The position numbers and the translations under genes were made by a program. A stretch of 64,000 nt of DNA from Ulva prolifera. Its lineage: Eukaryota; Chlorophyta; Ulvophyceae; Ulvales; Ulvaceae. The notes beneath the pieces are model-generated. The model was not told where the DNA came from. It was given only the letters and a program-made list of their open reading frames with translations, and did not search any database. Within the stretch, counting starts at the first letter, position 1; each line of letters starts with the position of its first letter. The stretch covers positions 7,301,836 through 7,365,835 of the forward strand of contig CM041198.1 in NCBI GenBank assembly GCA_023078555.1. Direction: 5' to 3'. Positions 34,108 to 45,600 of the stretch are shown in pieces.

Positions 34108-34917
34108 TTGGATGGCCGGTTTAACGAGTGGCTTGAGGATGCCGCTATGGGAACCCACATTCGCGGCTGGTCTTGCATCTCACATCTGACCCGTGTGATG
34201 ATGGTGTCGCCTGGGGTGCGGCTTACTGTGCGAACATACGTCATTCTGACAGAGGTGCTGCTGATGTCAAGCAAGTTTGGAAAGGCAGAGCTTGGATCAA
34301 GACATCAGGCGATGTCTCATTACCCTCAGGGAACACTGACTCAGTCACACATGCAACACCACCCGTGGTGTCAGCAGGTCGACCAGCAGAGCAAACAACA
34401 GAGCAGGGGCTTTTGTTTGCGGATTGGAGCCATCACTGGAGCGAGGCTGTGGCACCCACGGCCGTCTCAAAGCCAGTGGCACTCCACGACCCTCCACCGC
34501 CTTCTGACGTCATCTGCAAACAACACCTGCAAACACAATCTACCTACCGAAACCTCCTTCATCATCCACCTCGATGAATGGAAGCAAAAAATCGACCATA
34601 CCACCAGCGCCCGGGGTCTCGCGACAGCTCGCCTCCCCGTGATCGCAACAATCTGGCAAACAGCCCCGAATACAACCCTGCAAACAACATCACCGAAAAA
34701 AAAACTGTGCTCTTGCTCCGGAGCTGCACCCCGCGACGTGCGAAGGCTGCTGGCAAGCCACAACTGGCGTTGCCCCTGCAGCCGGTGTGCATGCACGGGC
34801 ACAGGTCCTCCCACCATCCTCTCACGCACACCAGAGGCCCCCACGTGTCTCACGGACACCGAGGCCTGGGGGCAGCTGGGCCGTCATAATTGTACCTGTC
34901 ATCTAGTTCTGCACTGA
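34108..34917 (+). other. Uncharacterised open frames
   Basis: Two overlapping frames on + are open for long stretches (34108-34917, and 34173-34889 with one stop). They are rich in Pro, Ser, Thr and His, without recognised motifs. This could be a decayed element or chance. I do not call a gene. Confidence 0.2.
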
Positions 34918-34924
34918 AAAACTT

Positions 34925-35070
34925 GGCGCTGTGCACCAGCGTTGGGGCGACCGGCCCAATCACATCGAAACACATCGAAAATCAAATGTTTAGGTCTAAT
35001 TTCTGGCCGGCAGCCCTGGAAATGCTGCATGGCGACCCAACGCAGCTATGCACACGCACACCCTTCAAGG
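34925..35070 (+). repeat. Dispersed repeat R2, copy 2 (coding-like)
   Basis: Similar to 27490-27640 in inverse orientation, including the CCTGGAAATGCTGCA segment identical in both. A weaker third match occurs near 9655-9700. The element is unidentified. Confidence 0.45.
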
Positions 35071-35167
35071 GTCCGTTCTCCGGTCCCGCAGACGCAACCG
35101 CGGGGGGGAGGGGCTCAACCGCCCCCAATGGCAGCAGTCTCAGCGTGGGCCCCTAACGGATTTGTGG

Positions 35168-37633
35168 CTAGCGGCGGCGGCACTGCGTGACAACCGCGAT
35201 CCCGGCAGCAGCCGCGGCGATGGTCAAACCCCACCGGACAGCGCGCCCAATGCGCCAAGTGCCGCCGCGGCGCGCCACACGCGCCACGGCCTCACCACCG
35301 CCCCGCGTCTCCTCAGCACACCACCCCTCAGCCGCAGCGGCGGCGGCCGGCGGCTGCGCCGCAGCGGCGGCATCGCTGCCGTGGGCGGCCGGCGCCGCCG
35401 CCGCCACGGGCGCGGCGAGCTGCTCCATTGTGTCTCGGGACACCCGCCGCCCGTACGGCTGGACCCCGGACGATGTGCGGCGTGGTGCCGCGTCTGCAAG
35501 CGCGACACGCATTGGCAGCTCCACAGCGCCGCTGGATCCACGTGCGGCGTGGAGCCCCCCAGCAGCTTCGACTCCGAGAGCAGGGGTGGGCGGACATGCC
35601 GTGTATGTGTGCGAGCTTTGCCCCGCAGGCGGCGCTGCAACGTAGGGTTCGGGGCGGGCGGGGATGGTCGGGGAGGGGGCGCGGTCGACGGCAGCGCCGT
35701 CGGGGGCTGCGAGGCGCGCGGCAAAGACGGCGAGGTCATCGGAGCTGCGGGTGGCGTATGCGCGCTTGACGACGGCGAGCGCGACGCCCGCCATGTCCTC
35801 CCCCCTCGCCGCAGCGCCCGCCGCAACCTTGGCCTGCACCCCGGGCCTGCTGTGAAGCGTGTTTCTGGCTCGGGAGCTCGGGGCATTGTGCAATGGCAGA
35901 GGATCAAGCATGCAGTAGGCGGCTGTCAACGACAAGCTACAAGAGCAGTGACGAGGCATTGCGAAAGACACAGAGGCTGAGGGACGCCGTGCTCCCAGGG
36001 ACACAAGGTCGAGGGGTATGTGCGTGTCAATCATGACAAGTCCGAGCAGAAGAAGAACATGGTGTGCTGCGGTTGCCTGGCGTCCACTCCACACCTTCAC
36101 TGTAAGAAACACATATGCAGAGGTGGATAGACAGCGTGCTAGCTACTCACTGATCGACTAGACCGTCGTTCATGACACCAGCAGGGGCAAGAAGGCGAGG
36201 CCGCACCACCGCGTTCACATCCACAAAGTCCCACACGCCGTCGCTCGCGACCAGCAGCAGCCGGTCCTCCGGCTGTCTCGCATGCACGACAAAGTCCGGC
36301 TCGTGGGAGAGGCCGGCCGCGCCCTCCGCGCCGACGTTGCCGAGGCAGCGGGAGACCCCGTAGACGCCGTTGACGCGGTGGACGTCGTCCGGGCCCGACG
36401 GCGCCGTCACGAAGCCGCCCCGCGCGACTACTCCCGCCATCTCAGCCTGGTCGCACGGGCGGTGGACTCCGTTCAGGAACTCCGCTGCATGGCAGATCGG
36501 GTGTTGCGGGTGGATCGCCTGGCGGGTGGTGGTGGGGTGGCTACAAGGGTCGCGGAGTTTGTGTGGGGTTGAAGGCAGTGAGGTCGCGTGGTTTGACAGC
36601 CCGGATGTCTGCGCGTCGTTGCCTCACCTGACTGGAAATTGCCGCTTTCAAGAGAGGGCGCTCGAGCTCCTCGCAGGCAGTGTTACACGCTCCAACACAG
36701 AGGTATGGCTGCTCAGAATCTGACTGTTCTGGCCTGTCCAAGGTGTCTGACAGGACACGAGGTGCAGGAGGATGTAGGTGTGACGATTGCACCGGCTCTC
36801 CAGGAAAGCGCCACTGCATACGCCGATGAGACATGCAAACGCAACAACAGAGTCCTGAACATGCCAGGTGACATGTACGGGGAGCAAATTGCAGGGCTAC
36901 GAGATGTCGCCTACCGATCTGGTTGTGCAGGTGTGCTAGCTGTGACAAACAACCCCTGATCCAATGTGTCCTCAACGAGCAAGGTTTCGAGCTGTGTGTC
37001 GGAGCTCACCTCTGCCATCCGACTTGACAACACATGCTCGAGAGTCGCCAACGTATGTGATCATGATATTAGCGTCGGTAATTACGGCAACAGTCGCCGT
37101 CGTCCCGGACTGATCCCCGGTGTGAGCGGCCTGGAGCGCAAGTTGAGCCTGTGCCTCGCGAAATATGTCGCCTGCAGCACCCATGCAGCTTGCCACATAT
37201 CTGTCGTATGTATTTTTCACGCAGGGTAGCAGGAGAATCAGGTGGTTGCTCCAGATGGAAGCGCGCAGAAGGGCAGTGCCTCGCGTTGTCGGAAACACGC
37301 GTAATACCAGATATGCAGATAATCGCACGCAGAAGGAGGGAGCATACAAGATGTGAGATATGTCAAAGTCTCGCAGCAGTTCGCCATCCGCGGCATTATG
37401 AGTTTGGCGCACGTCCGCGGGCAAGCTGTGCCACCGTGCCCGTCGAACACGCCACCAACCGTACACGATGCCGTCGCTACGGATGCAATGAAGTCTTCCG
37501 AATCTCTGCACTGTTGATCTTGGAAGAACTTGTGCCCCCGGGTGAACATCCACCCGGCGTTGTCGTCCCCTCCTTTCACTGCTCCATTCTCGGGCCGCAA
37601 GGGAGCCGGTAAAGCCATCTGGAACTTCCCCAT
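35168..37633 (-). CDS. PP2C-type (PPM) Ser/Thr protein phosphatase with C-terminal membrane anchor
   Basis: Exons in minus order: 37348-37633, 37010-37171, 36151-36484, 35168-35846. Phases 1, 1, 2 agree and give 486 aa. PPM motifs occur in order: VFDGHGG (62-68), SGTTATVAVI, YVGDSRA, HRPCDQAE then RGGFV, NGVYGVSRCLGN, LLLVASDGVWDFVD, and ATRSSDDLAVFAARL. The aspartates that bind the metal pair in this family are present. The domain ends near residue 340. A Pro/Ala/Arg-rich linker of about 120 residues leads to a final hydrophobic helix (WGLTIAAAAAGIAVV) and a short Arg-rich tail, so the enzyme is probably tail-anchored with its catalytic domain in the cytosol. Substrate is unknown. The start MGKF follows a possible 5'UTR intron: a perfect GTAAGT donor reads on the minus strand at 37797-37802, with a GTCTCAG acceptor just before the ATG. 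Confidence 0.9.
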
Positions 37634-38159
37634 GGCAATGCCTGAGACCTCAACTTGAATCAAGACTGAGGATTGCTGCTAGATGTCCGAGGTCGCGAGC
37701 GGCAGCCTCACAGCAGTACACGTGTGTCGCGAACGATGTTCCAATCTGAGCTTGCATAGAAGGCCTGTGCCACACGGACGGGCCTCGATCAGCCCTACTT
37801 ACAGCTGCACTGTCTGGGGCGTACAGCTCTGTGTCACAATTTGAACGGTTGTGCGTAACAGTGTGTTGCATCGTGAAAGTGTGGCGTCGGGGCGTTTTCT
37901 ACACGACGCGTATGGGCAAAGCAGTGGCTGTTTTTGAAGCAAGGCCACACAGACACACGGTACTTTGGGAATTTCGCGCATCCCGCAAGCTGACATGAAG
38001 AAAGCCCAGACTACAAAAGCATCGTGCTTGCATCGTAAGTGTCAACGGAACCTTCGAGCAAGGAGCGCAAGCGGGCTGTCATCCCGCGGGCAGCGCACTA
38101 TGGTGATGCACGTCCGGCCAGGCGGACAAGTGATCTTGCTCTTTCGCCAACAGACAAAT

Positions 38160-38651
38160 TCACGTGCTTGCCTGCGAAATGCTGTGTCTGGGCCGAGCTA
38201 TTTCCAGCCAGCGACCTTCCATGATGTTATACTTGCATCGATTGATCAATGCGATACCTAGGATCCCGAACGCTGTCACGTTGGATCGCGTAGATATGGC
38301 AGGAGATATGATTAACGCCAAATATCTAGAGTTTGGACCTCTAGGTATCCTGTCGTGGATGGCAACGCTGGCGATGCGGTGCCTGGCCACAGAGATCACT
38401 ACGCCAGGAGCTCCTGTGCGCTCATCTCCTTCCAGATCATCTCCATTTCGATCGTCCGGAAGGATCAGCAGTGTGAACGTTGCATCGAAGCTGTGCGTCA
38501 ATTGTGCTGCGACCATTGCAATTGGCATATCCCACTTGCTGTGAGGAGCCTCTGTGAGGCACGTCAAGCCATCCAGAAACCTAAACAAAGCATCAAGCAC
38601 AGCCCTAAACATCCACATCAGGTCCGGGAGAGTCACGACACAGGGAAACAC
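38160..38651 (-). CDS. Candidate exon of an uncharacterised gene
   Basis: A 163-codon frame on the minus strand, from ATG at 38651 to a stop that overlaps a possible donor (AGCAC/GTGAAT, phase 2). Composition is protein-like, with hydrophobic stretches (TFTLLILPDD, GILGIALI) and an acidic patch (GDDLEGDE). No family is recognised. The plus strand of the same interval is also open for 126 codons, so strand is not settled. It could also be an upstream exon of the phosphatase transcript. Confidence 0.3.
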   Translation of the reverse strand: MFPCVVTLPDLMWMFRAVLDALFRFLDGLTCLTEAPHSKWDMPIAMVAAQLTHSFDATFTLLILPDDRNGDDLEGDERTGAPGVVISVARHRIASVAIHDRIPRGPNSRYLALIISPAISTRSNVTAFGILGIALINRCKYNIMEGRWLEIARPRHSISQAST

Positions 38652-39437
38652 ATGAATGACGCTGTACGACTTGCCTCAGTGTTGGTTACAATGCATGCTT
38701 TGTGCGGGGAGCAGGGGTTGCGGTATGATGCGGGCCTGGAGGACGCGATCCTGACGGAATGAGTTGTGAGTGCGGTTGTTGTGTTCGTGTGTGTGTGAGT
38801 GTATGTTGATGTTGATGCGGATGAGATTCGGTTTCGCTGTTTGTTTTCTCCCGTTGCACTCTTTTGTAAAAATGCGTTGTGCGGGTGTGTCTCTGGCCAA
38901 TGTGCTCAAGACGCAGGCGTGCTGCCCCCGGGCTCACTGCATGTGTCATACACGATATACGCCATATACGCTGTGCGTGTGTTGTGACATATGCGCTGGA
39001 CAATACCCAGTACAAGTGGGACGCCGTTTCATGCCAACACACATGGCTTGCAGGCGCCCAGCCCGTGACCAAGCGTCGCAATGCTGATCCAAGCAACGAC
39101 CCTTTAGTAGGTCCCACAATCCCGTTGCTGTGCTGTGAAAACCTTTCCAGGCCGGATAGCAGTGGTCCCACAGCCGGCCTGTGACAGCCCCCATTAACAA
39201 AAGGGTTTGCAGCAATTACGGCACAGCAGATCCCAAGAGCATTCTCGCACACGTCTCCACCACACTGTTCCTGCTCTGCTACTGTTGTGAGGCGAAATGA
39301 GTTGACCAGAATTACAGTAATAATCCCCATAGGACATAACAGGTAGTGTCCTTATATACGGTCTCAAACACGAGTCCCGTGTACAGTCAAGTCTCATGCA
39401 TGTATCTCACTATGTAGGGCTGACCAGATCACTCACA

Positions 39438-39474
39438 TCAGCTACCTGCCTCCTTGCCCTTGTCCTTGGCACAC
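39438..39474 (+). mobile_element. SINE-like 3' tail fragment
   Basis: CAGCTACCTGCCTCCTTGCC then CTTGTCCTTGGCA, flanked by CACATCA on both sides (7 bp). Too short to be certain. Confidence 0.4.
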
Positions 39475-39940
39475 ATCAACGCCGATGTCCCACGTACGTC
39501 CACATTACAACTCGCTGCTACAGAAAAGGCGCCTCGAGCGTGTGTGCCGGCATCATGGCACAGAGCCAACACAGCGGCAGAGCCATGTCGGATCCGCTCC
39601 TCCATGGCCTGCATGACCGAGGTCTCATGCATGCACAGGTCTCATGCAGGCCTACATGCACAGCCTAGAGCCAGCAAAACCACCCCAAAACACAGCGTCT
39701 AGTACACATGGTATGACTCACCTTCAAAACTGAGCTCCCAGACTAGACAAGATACAAACGCCCAAAGCGCACCACCCAGTAATCAGATCCCGATACCTCT
39801 CCAACTGAAAACCACGCCGCTGTGCAGCATCGTCTCGGCCTTCTAACCCAGAAGCAGGCTGCACAAACACGCGGCCCACCACCCGTTGATGGTGCACCGG
39901 GTGCCCACTGCCCATGCAGCACCATTCATGATCAGGCGAA

Positions 39941-41164
39941 TCACTCCACCGCGACCGGGTTGAAGCAGCAGGCGAGAGCGGTGCAGAAGATCGGCTCGCC
40001 GTCGTCCGTGAACAGAGACTCCGGAGGCACGCAGTTCCCGCCGCAGCACGTCAGGCCGTCACAGCATAGCCCGTTCCCACAGCACTCCTCTTTCGGCGGC
40101 GGCGGCGGCGGCGGCTCCGTGCCGCAGCACTCCCCCGGCCGCTCCGGCCCACACAGCAGCCGCGGGTCCGCGTCCACGCACGACCCGCCGCAGCACTGCT
40201 TCCCCTTCGGGCAGCACTCCTCCGGCGGGGGCGGAACCTCCTCATCGGCGCAGCCGCAGCTCTCGTCCGTGCACAGCGCACGAAGCTGCGTTCCCGGCGG
40301 GAAGCACTGCCCGTTGCAGCACACGCGGTCCTCCACCTCGCAGCATTTCTTCTGGTCGTCCTCCTCGTCCGGGCAGCCGCAGAAGTCGCTGTCGCACGCG
40401 CGCACGAAGCGCGTCTCCGGCGGGAAACACGAGCCGTCGCAGCACACGCGGTCCTTCTTGTCACAGCACTCCTCCTCCGGCTCCGGCTCCGGCGCGGGGT
40501 CCTCCTCGTCGGGACAGCCGCAGAGGTCGCTGTCGCACGCGCGCACAAACACGGTGCCGGGGTCGAGGCACGCGCCGTCACAGCACACGCGCTCCGGCTC
40601 CGCGCAGCACTCCTCCTTGTCCACGCTGCTCACGCAGCACGCCTGCGCGGTGCAGATCGTGTCCGGCGCGAGCCCGGCGCTGTCGACGCACTCGCCGCCG
40701 CAGCACGTCTGCCCGTCACAGCACACGCCCTCCGCCGCGCAGCACGGCTCCGGCGGGGGGTCTGGGGGGCAGCAGCCGCCAAAGACGGCAGGGCAGATCA
40801 CGGGCTCGTCCGTGTCCTTGATGCAGTTGAAGCCACAGCAGAATTCGCCCTTTGGGCAGCAGTCATCGATCGGTGGGGGTGGGGGCGGCTCGCAGCAGTC
40901 GCTGTCCACCGGGCAGCCGCGTGACGCGGACTCCTCGAGGGTGATGCACTCGCTGCCGCAGCAAATTGGGGACTCGTCGGTGCAGCATGGTGCGGGGTCC
41001 GGAGGGGGCGGCGGGGTGGGGTCGTCGCCGCCGCAGCAGCCGGCGGGGCGGTCGCGGCACCAGATGCGGCCCTCGAAGCGGTCGCTGATGCAGCGCTTGC
41101 CGCAGCAGTAGCGGCCGCTGGGGCAGCAGTCGTCGGCAACTGCATGTGGGTGGCAGCGGTGGGT

Positions 41165-41197
<33 letters not shown>

Positions 41198-42399
41198 CTC
41201 TCGGGCTGTTGAGAGCAGCGCTGCAGCGAGTCACAGGAGGAATGATACAGATAATCTGGATGAGATGTGTGTGGCCCTGGGTGGACTCCGTTGCAGAGAC
41301 GTGTCAGGTGTGTATGAATTGCGAACAGTTGGTGGTACGTTTGCCCTGGAATCAATTGCAGATACAACTGGCCGTATGGAGGGACAGTCGAACGCGATTG
41401 ACGTGCATGTGCATCAGCAGGGCTGTGCTGGTCTCGTCATCCACTAGAGTTGGTCCAGCACAGCTACATGCTCTTGATAGCACGTGATCTATTTGACATG
41501 CTCAATTTTGTTGGGTTCACCTGATGCGATCCATGCAGAGGTTTTGTTGCTGGTTCAAGGAGGATGGCTGCCAAGATGTAGGCACGGATGTAGTTGATGA
41601 GCATGCATGTTCTGTTGTCCAGGCACCTAAGACAATTGCCAGGCTCTCCAACCCAGGAACAGCAGTGCCCAGGCCATATCTGCTGCCTGGTGATGCAGCT
41701 TGCACTGTGATTGGAATTGCAGCCTGAGGAGCTCAACTTGTACTGCAGAGTTAAACTTGTACTGCAACTCAGTATGGGATCCCATGGGATATCGGCTAAG
41801 CAATCTACTTCTTTGTGAACTCCAAGGATATCTCAGGTGTGTTCTTGCTCCAGTTCACTGCTTTTCTCAGTGCATTATGTGGCAGCAGTTCTGGATGAGG
41901 TACACAGTGCCTGTCCCCTTGATGCACAGTACCAGTGGCTGTTTCCTAGCATGACAGTGTCAAGGCCTAGGGCAGGCCCTAGGGCAGGTATCTGCAGCTG
42001 ACACATGCCTTGGAGTGGGTGGTACTGGTCATTCATTGCCCTCCTTTATCGGAGGGCATGCATTCAGTGGTCTCAGGCATTTAGTGAGAGCCGGCAGACG
42101 ATGTTGCAGCTGGTCTTGCATTTGCTGAACTAGCTCACAAGTGACTGGACTGCCATGTGCTGATGCAGTGGCTACAGGATGTTCACATGTGTCACGCAGC
42201 AGCGCATGCTTATGCATGGAGTGTATAGCGTAATGCTCCTTAATCAGTCATGCGCTGACAAAGCTTTGACTTCAGCTTGAGATCAATCACGCAGGATGGG
42301 AAGATGCCTGCAGTGTGGCGCACCGGTCTTGGCGTATGCTGTCGTGGGTAAGCCCAGCAGAGCCGCGGACGACAGGGCGAGCACGAATCCCGCAAGCAT
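39941..42399 (-). CDS. DCM5: secreted di-cysteine modular protein, 9 modules
   Basis: Exon 1 (42324-42399) encodes MLAGFVLALSSAALLGLPTT, a signal peptide, ending in phase 1 at ACCG/GTGCGC. Exon 2 (39941-41139) follows CCACATGCAG. Product 424 aa. Nine modules: CCPSGRYCC; CCTDESPICC with CITLEESAS; CCPKGEFCC; a ten-cysteine CCDGQTCCGG type; three successive CGC-ended modules (CCAEPERV, CCDKKDRV, CCEVEDRV); CCPKGKQCC; and a final ten-cysteine module with GLTCCGGNCVPPESLF. Linkers are Pro runs and one Pro/Glu run. The last module is identical in sequence to the last module of DCM6, which lies on the other strand. The 1.2-kb intron contains a 31-base poly-G tract. It is divergent from DCM6 across 5 kb. 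Confidence 0.87.
41166..41196 (+). repeat. Poly-G tract (31 bases)
   Basis: Uninterrupted G run in the DCM5 intron, about 25 bases from the exon 2 acceptor. On the transcribed strand it is a poly-C just upstream of the splice site. Confidence 0.9.
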
Positions 42400-43739
42400 G
42401 GCGCACGCAGCTGATCTTCAAGTGCACTTGACCAACCTGCACGCATCCGTGAAGCGTCCCACCTTACTGCTACAGGCGCGAGTACGTGTCGAGCCACGAG
42501 AAGGGCGCGCATGCATGCAGGTGCACGAAGTTCCGTGATTGCAATCGGAGCAGCTTCGACAGTTGTGCAAACGCTGCGCCCAGCAGCTCCACCGCCAGCG
42601 TATTCCACCAACATACGCTCACTGTCGTCGAGTTGGCCTTGTGCATAGCAACGCTTTGCAAGCCTTAAGGCCCGGGCCGATATCGATGCATCCTTCGAGT
42701 GATCTCGAAGCATGCATGCCTGATCATCGATGGAGCGCCGCGAGGACTGCCATACCTGGACGCGCTCACGTCCTGACTCCGATGCAGCACTACTGCTAGC
42801 ACCAAACAGTACTACTGCAGGTACTTGATGGATCTACGGCCACGTGTATTATAGCCTATCGATATCGCGAGAGCATGCAGGAATGGTGGTGCGGAGCGTT
42901 CGTTGGGACGCAGTCAGGGACCGATACACGGGGTCCTGCTGCAACGGGGGAATAGGATTTGCTGTCGGAGAATGTGCAACTGTACCATCTAGGAAGCGCG
43001 ACGATCGCGTATGGCGTGACGCTAGAATATGTATACCATGGCCAGCGCTGCGCAGGCACGCGACGAGTGTGGTGCCTCATGCGCCGCATATCCGAGATTG
43101 CGCGGTGCTCTCGATCGTGTTCTTCCCACACTCGGCCATGCAGCGCTTTCGATATCGCGAAGCTGATGGTTGGAGCCGGTGGCCACGCGTGCATGCATGG
43201 GGCTGACTAGTCATGGAGGGGCTCGCAGGGCTGCCCGCTGCAGCACTGCCAGGCTGCTGCCCTTGGAAGCTGGCACAGAGATTGCTGGCAAGATGCAGCG
43301 CTGGCACTCAGAACCTGCACCAGAAGTATTGACTCACGGATCCGGAGGTGCACTGCAGCTGCAGCCACGCACTGACGACTAGTAGTACTTGTGCAGAAGT
43401 GTGAACATTCCGAGAATGCAGCACCAGACTCTTCAGAGTGCTCTGCGGTGACACATGCTATGACATAGTATGTCTTGTAGATCAAGGAACATGCATAGAC
43501 AGACACAGAAAAAATAACCTCTTCTGACGCAGCAGTCACACACGCATGTGCAGCCACACCGTAGCAGCTCACGCACACGCGCCTCAGCCCCGCAGGACCG
43601 GGTCCTCCAGGCCCGCATCGACGTGGCATATGTGGGCGACACTGCCGCAGCCACTCTCACAGCTGTGCAGTGGCAGTCAGTGCGCCCCGGCCGGCCTGTG
43701 CCGCCACGTTGTCGCACAGTTGCAAATCGGCTTTGCAGC

Positions 43740-44006
43740 CTGGGCTACGTGTGCCTTCGGGGCTCTGGGGCCGGGCTGGGGGACGGGGTGCGAATGGGGG
43801 TGGGCGTGCGGGTGTGCCTGTAGGTGTGGGGTAGGGGGGCCTGTGCACACGTGGGTGTTTGGTTACGGCCCGGGCGGGTGCTGCCGTGTGCGGTTGCGTG
43901 TGTGTGTGTGTGTTGGTATGTGCTGCGTGTTGTTTGCTGCGTGTGTGCGAGATTCCCCTGGTTGTTGCCTGCGGTGCTACCTGCCTCGCTCGCTTTGTCC
44001 TTGTAA
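43740..44006 (+). mobile_element. SINE-like copy ending GCTCGCTTTGTCCTTGTAAG
   Basis: A GT-rich body followed by GCGGTGCTACCTGCCTCGC and the family tail. The 5' limit is approximate. A TTACAAG sequence just after the tail forms a small palindrome with it. Confidence 0.6.
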
Positions 44007-44836
44007 GTTACAAGCTGTAACACAGTTGCAATGCTATGTAGCAGTATACAGGAGGGGGCCAGCCTCTGGCACTGGCCGGAGGAAGCACAACACAGGACGC
44101 TTCCACGGCACAAGTTCTAGGGCACCCCGCTAGTCCGACCAGACAGGGTCCGACAAGCGGCTGCCAGGTCTTATCTTGCATGCCATCACTGTTCACAGTC
44201 CTCGTGGAACCCATGCTCGGACATTCGAGATTATCCGACAATATTGATCGCACTACTGCGCTTCACGTCTGGGCCTGGGTAATTGAAACCGTGATACAGC
44301 CGTGCGAGATCGATCGCCTTGCACAGCTGGCCAAGCACTTCAAGCCGCGCATGTAGTGATTGTTTTGGATTAGATCACCTAGCACCAGCCGCGGACAGCA
44401 CTGGCAGCCTTCTACTTTTATACATGTGCAGCACCAAGCTGCCCTGCACCCTACAACACGTACATGACGGACACAACACGCTGTCTCCCAAATTTGTTAA
44501 CACCCATGGCCACACCCACACCATCAAGGATCACTCCCTGCGAGGCACATGCTTCCGCACCCTGTCAGCGGCGGCCGTGCAGCACGCTCATCACGAAGTG
44601 TGCCTGCCAGTGCGGGGGCCACACAACGGCCCCACTCATACCCTCCCCTACCCCTCCCCCCCCCTGCACCTGCTTCAGGTGCTGCAAAGTGTGACAGAGG
44701 AGTGCATGCGCGTGGACAACGACAGCAAAAGCATGTCGACGAAAAACATGTCGACGTCCTCCGAGTCATCAGCCAGGAACACACATGGACAGCCACACCG
44801 CAGCAGCTGATGTTGTAGAGGAGGACCTCTGCCGCG

Positions 44837-44859
44837 CCCCCCCCCCCCCCCCCCCCCCC
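44837..44859 (+). repeat. Poly-C tract (23 bases)
   Basis: Uninterrupted C run in intergenic DNA, followed by A and a second C6 run. Confidence 0.9.
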
Positions 44860-45023
44860 ACCCCCCAAAAGGCCTTGTCCCCTCTGGCCACACATGTGTT
44901 ACAAGGATAAATGCATGCATGTGTGGCCACGGCCGTGCACTGCACAGCAATGCTTGCAGCCGCACATACAGCAGGTTATGCAGCTGTGGTGTGGTGGTGG
45001 GGCACATGCTGCACCCCGCACAG

Positions 45024-45072
45024 CGATGTTGCCGCAAGCTGCGGTCATGATCGGCTGCTTGCGGCAACATCG
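45024..45072. repeat. Hairpin, 16-bp perfect arms
   Basis: CGATGTTGCCGCAAGC (45024-45039) pairs with 45057-45072; loop 17 bases. Confidence 0.9.
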
Positions 45073-45150
45073 GCTGCACCTGCACGTGGAGTTGTGGGTA
45101 CTGCTCGGCGGCGGCGCATGCGCTCAGGAGGCAGGCATACTACAGTATGC

Positions 45151-45230
45151 TGCATACGAGTCGGGCAGCTCGCACGAGTCTCCAGGGCGTATGCCCTGGA
45201 GTCACGTGCGAGTTTCCGGACTCATATGCA
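45151..45230. repeat. Hairpin, 38-bp arms
   Basis: Arms 45151-45188 and 45193-45230 match at about 32 of 38 positions with a four-base loop. Confidence 0.85.
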
Positions 45231-45483
45231 TGTGGCAGATGGTGTGGCGCTGGGAGTACTAGTGTGCCGGGTGGCTGCAGTGCTTCGAATCGTAGGCCAG
45301 CGAAGGGCACTCCGCAACGGTGCGGACACTGGCGTCGTCTGGTCACCATGGGGCCGCATGAAGGACACCCCCTGTGGCCAAGTGGATGCGGAATGTTGGC
45401 CGGAGTGATGATGATGCTGAGCGACGGCGCGCCGTGTACATACAAGGCGAGTCAAATGCAAACGGAACAACATGCATGCGCGG

Positions 45484-45485
<2 letters not shown>

Positions 45486-45520
<35 letters not shown>
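45486..45520 (+). repeat. Poly-G tract (35 bases)
   Basis: Uninterrupted G run in intergenic DNA. Confidence 0.9.
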
Positions 45521-45557
45521 CGGAGGGAGCACCACTTGCAATTATGGTCATCATGAT

Positions 45558-45600
45558 TGCGACGCCACCATTTGCATCCGATCGGATGCAGTGGCGCAAT
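45558..45600. repeat. Hairpin with 18-bp perfect palindromic core
   Basis: Core 45573-45590, TGCATCCGATCGGATGCA, with flanking GACGCCAC and GTGGCGCA extending the stem imperfectly. Confidence 0.85.

Larger units (their letters stand above)
37634..39940. other. Region upstream of the phosphatase; one candidate exon
   Basis: Apart from the open frame at 38160-38651 and a SINE-like tail at 39438-39474, no gene is recognised. Confidence 0.4.

Noticed and set aside
35048-35980. A 310-codon plus-strand frame
   Set aside because: Complement of phosphatase exon 4 and its intron; Arg/Gly-rich low complexity.
40051-40581. Arg/Thr/Ala-rich minus frame within DCM5
   Set aside because: Alternative frame of the same cysteine codons.
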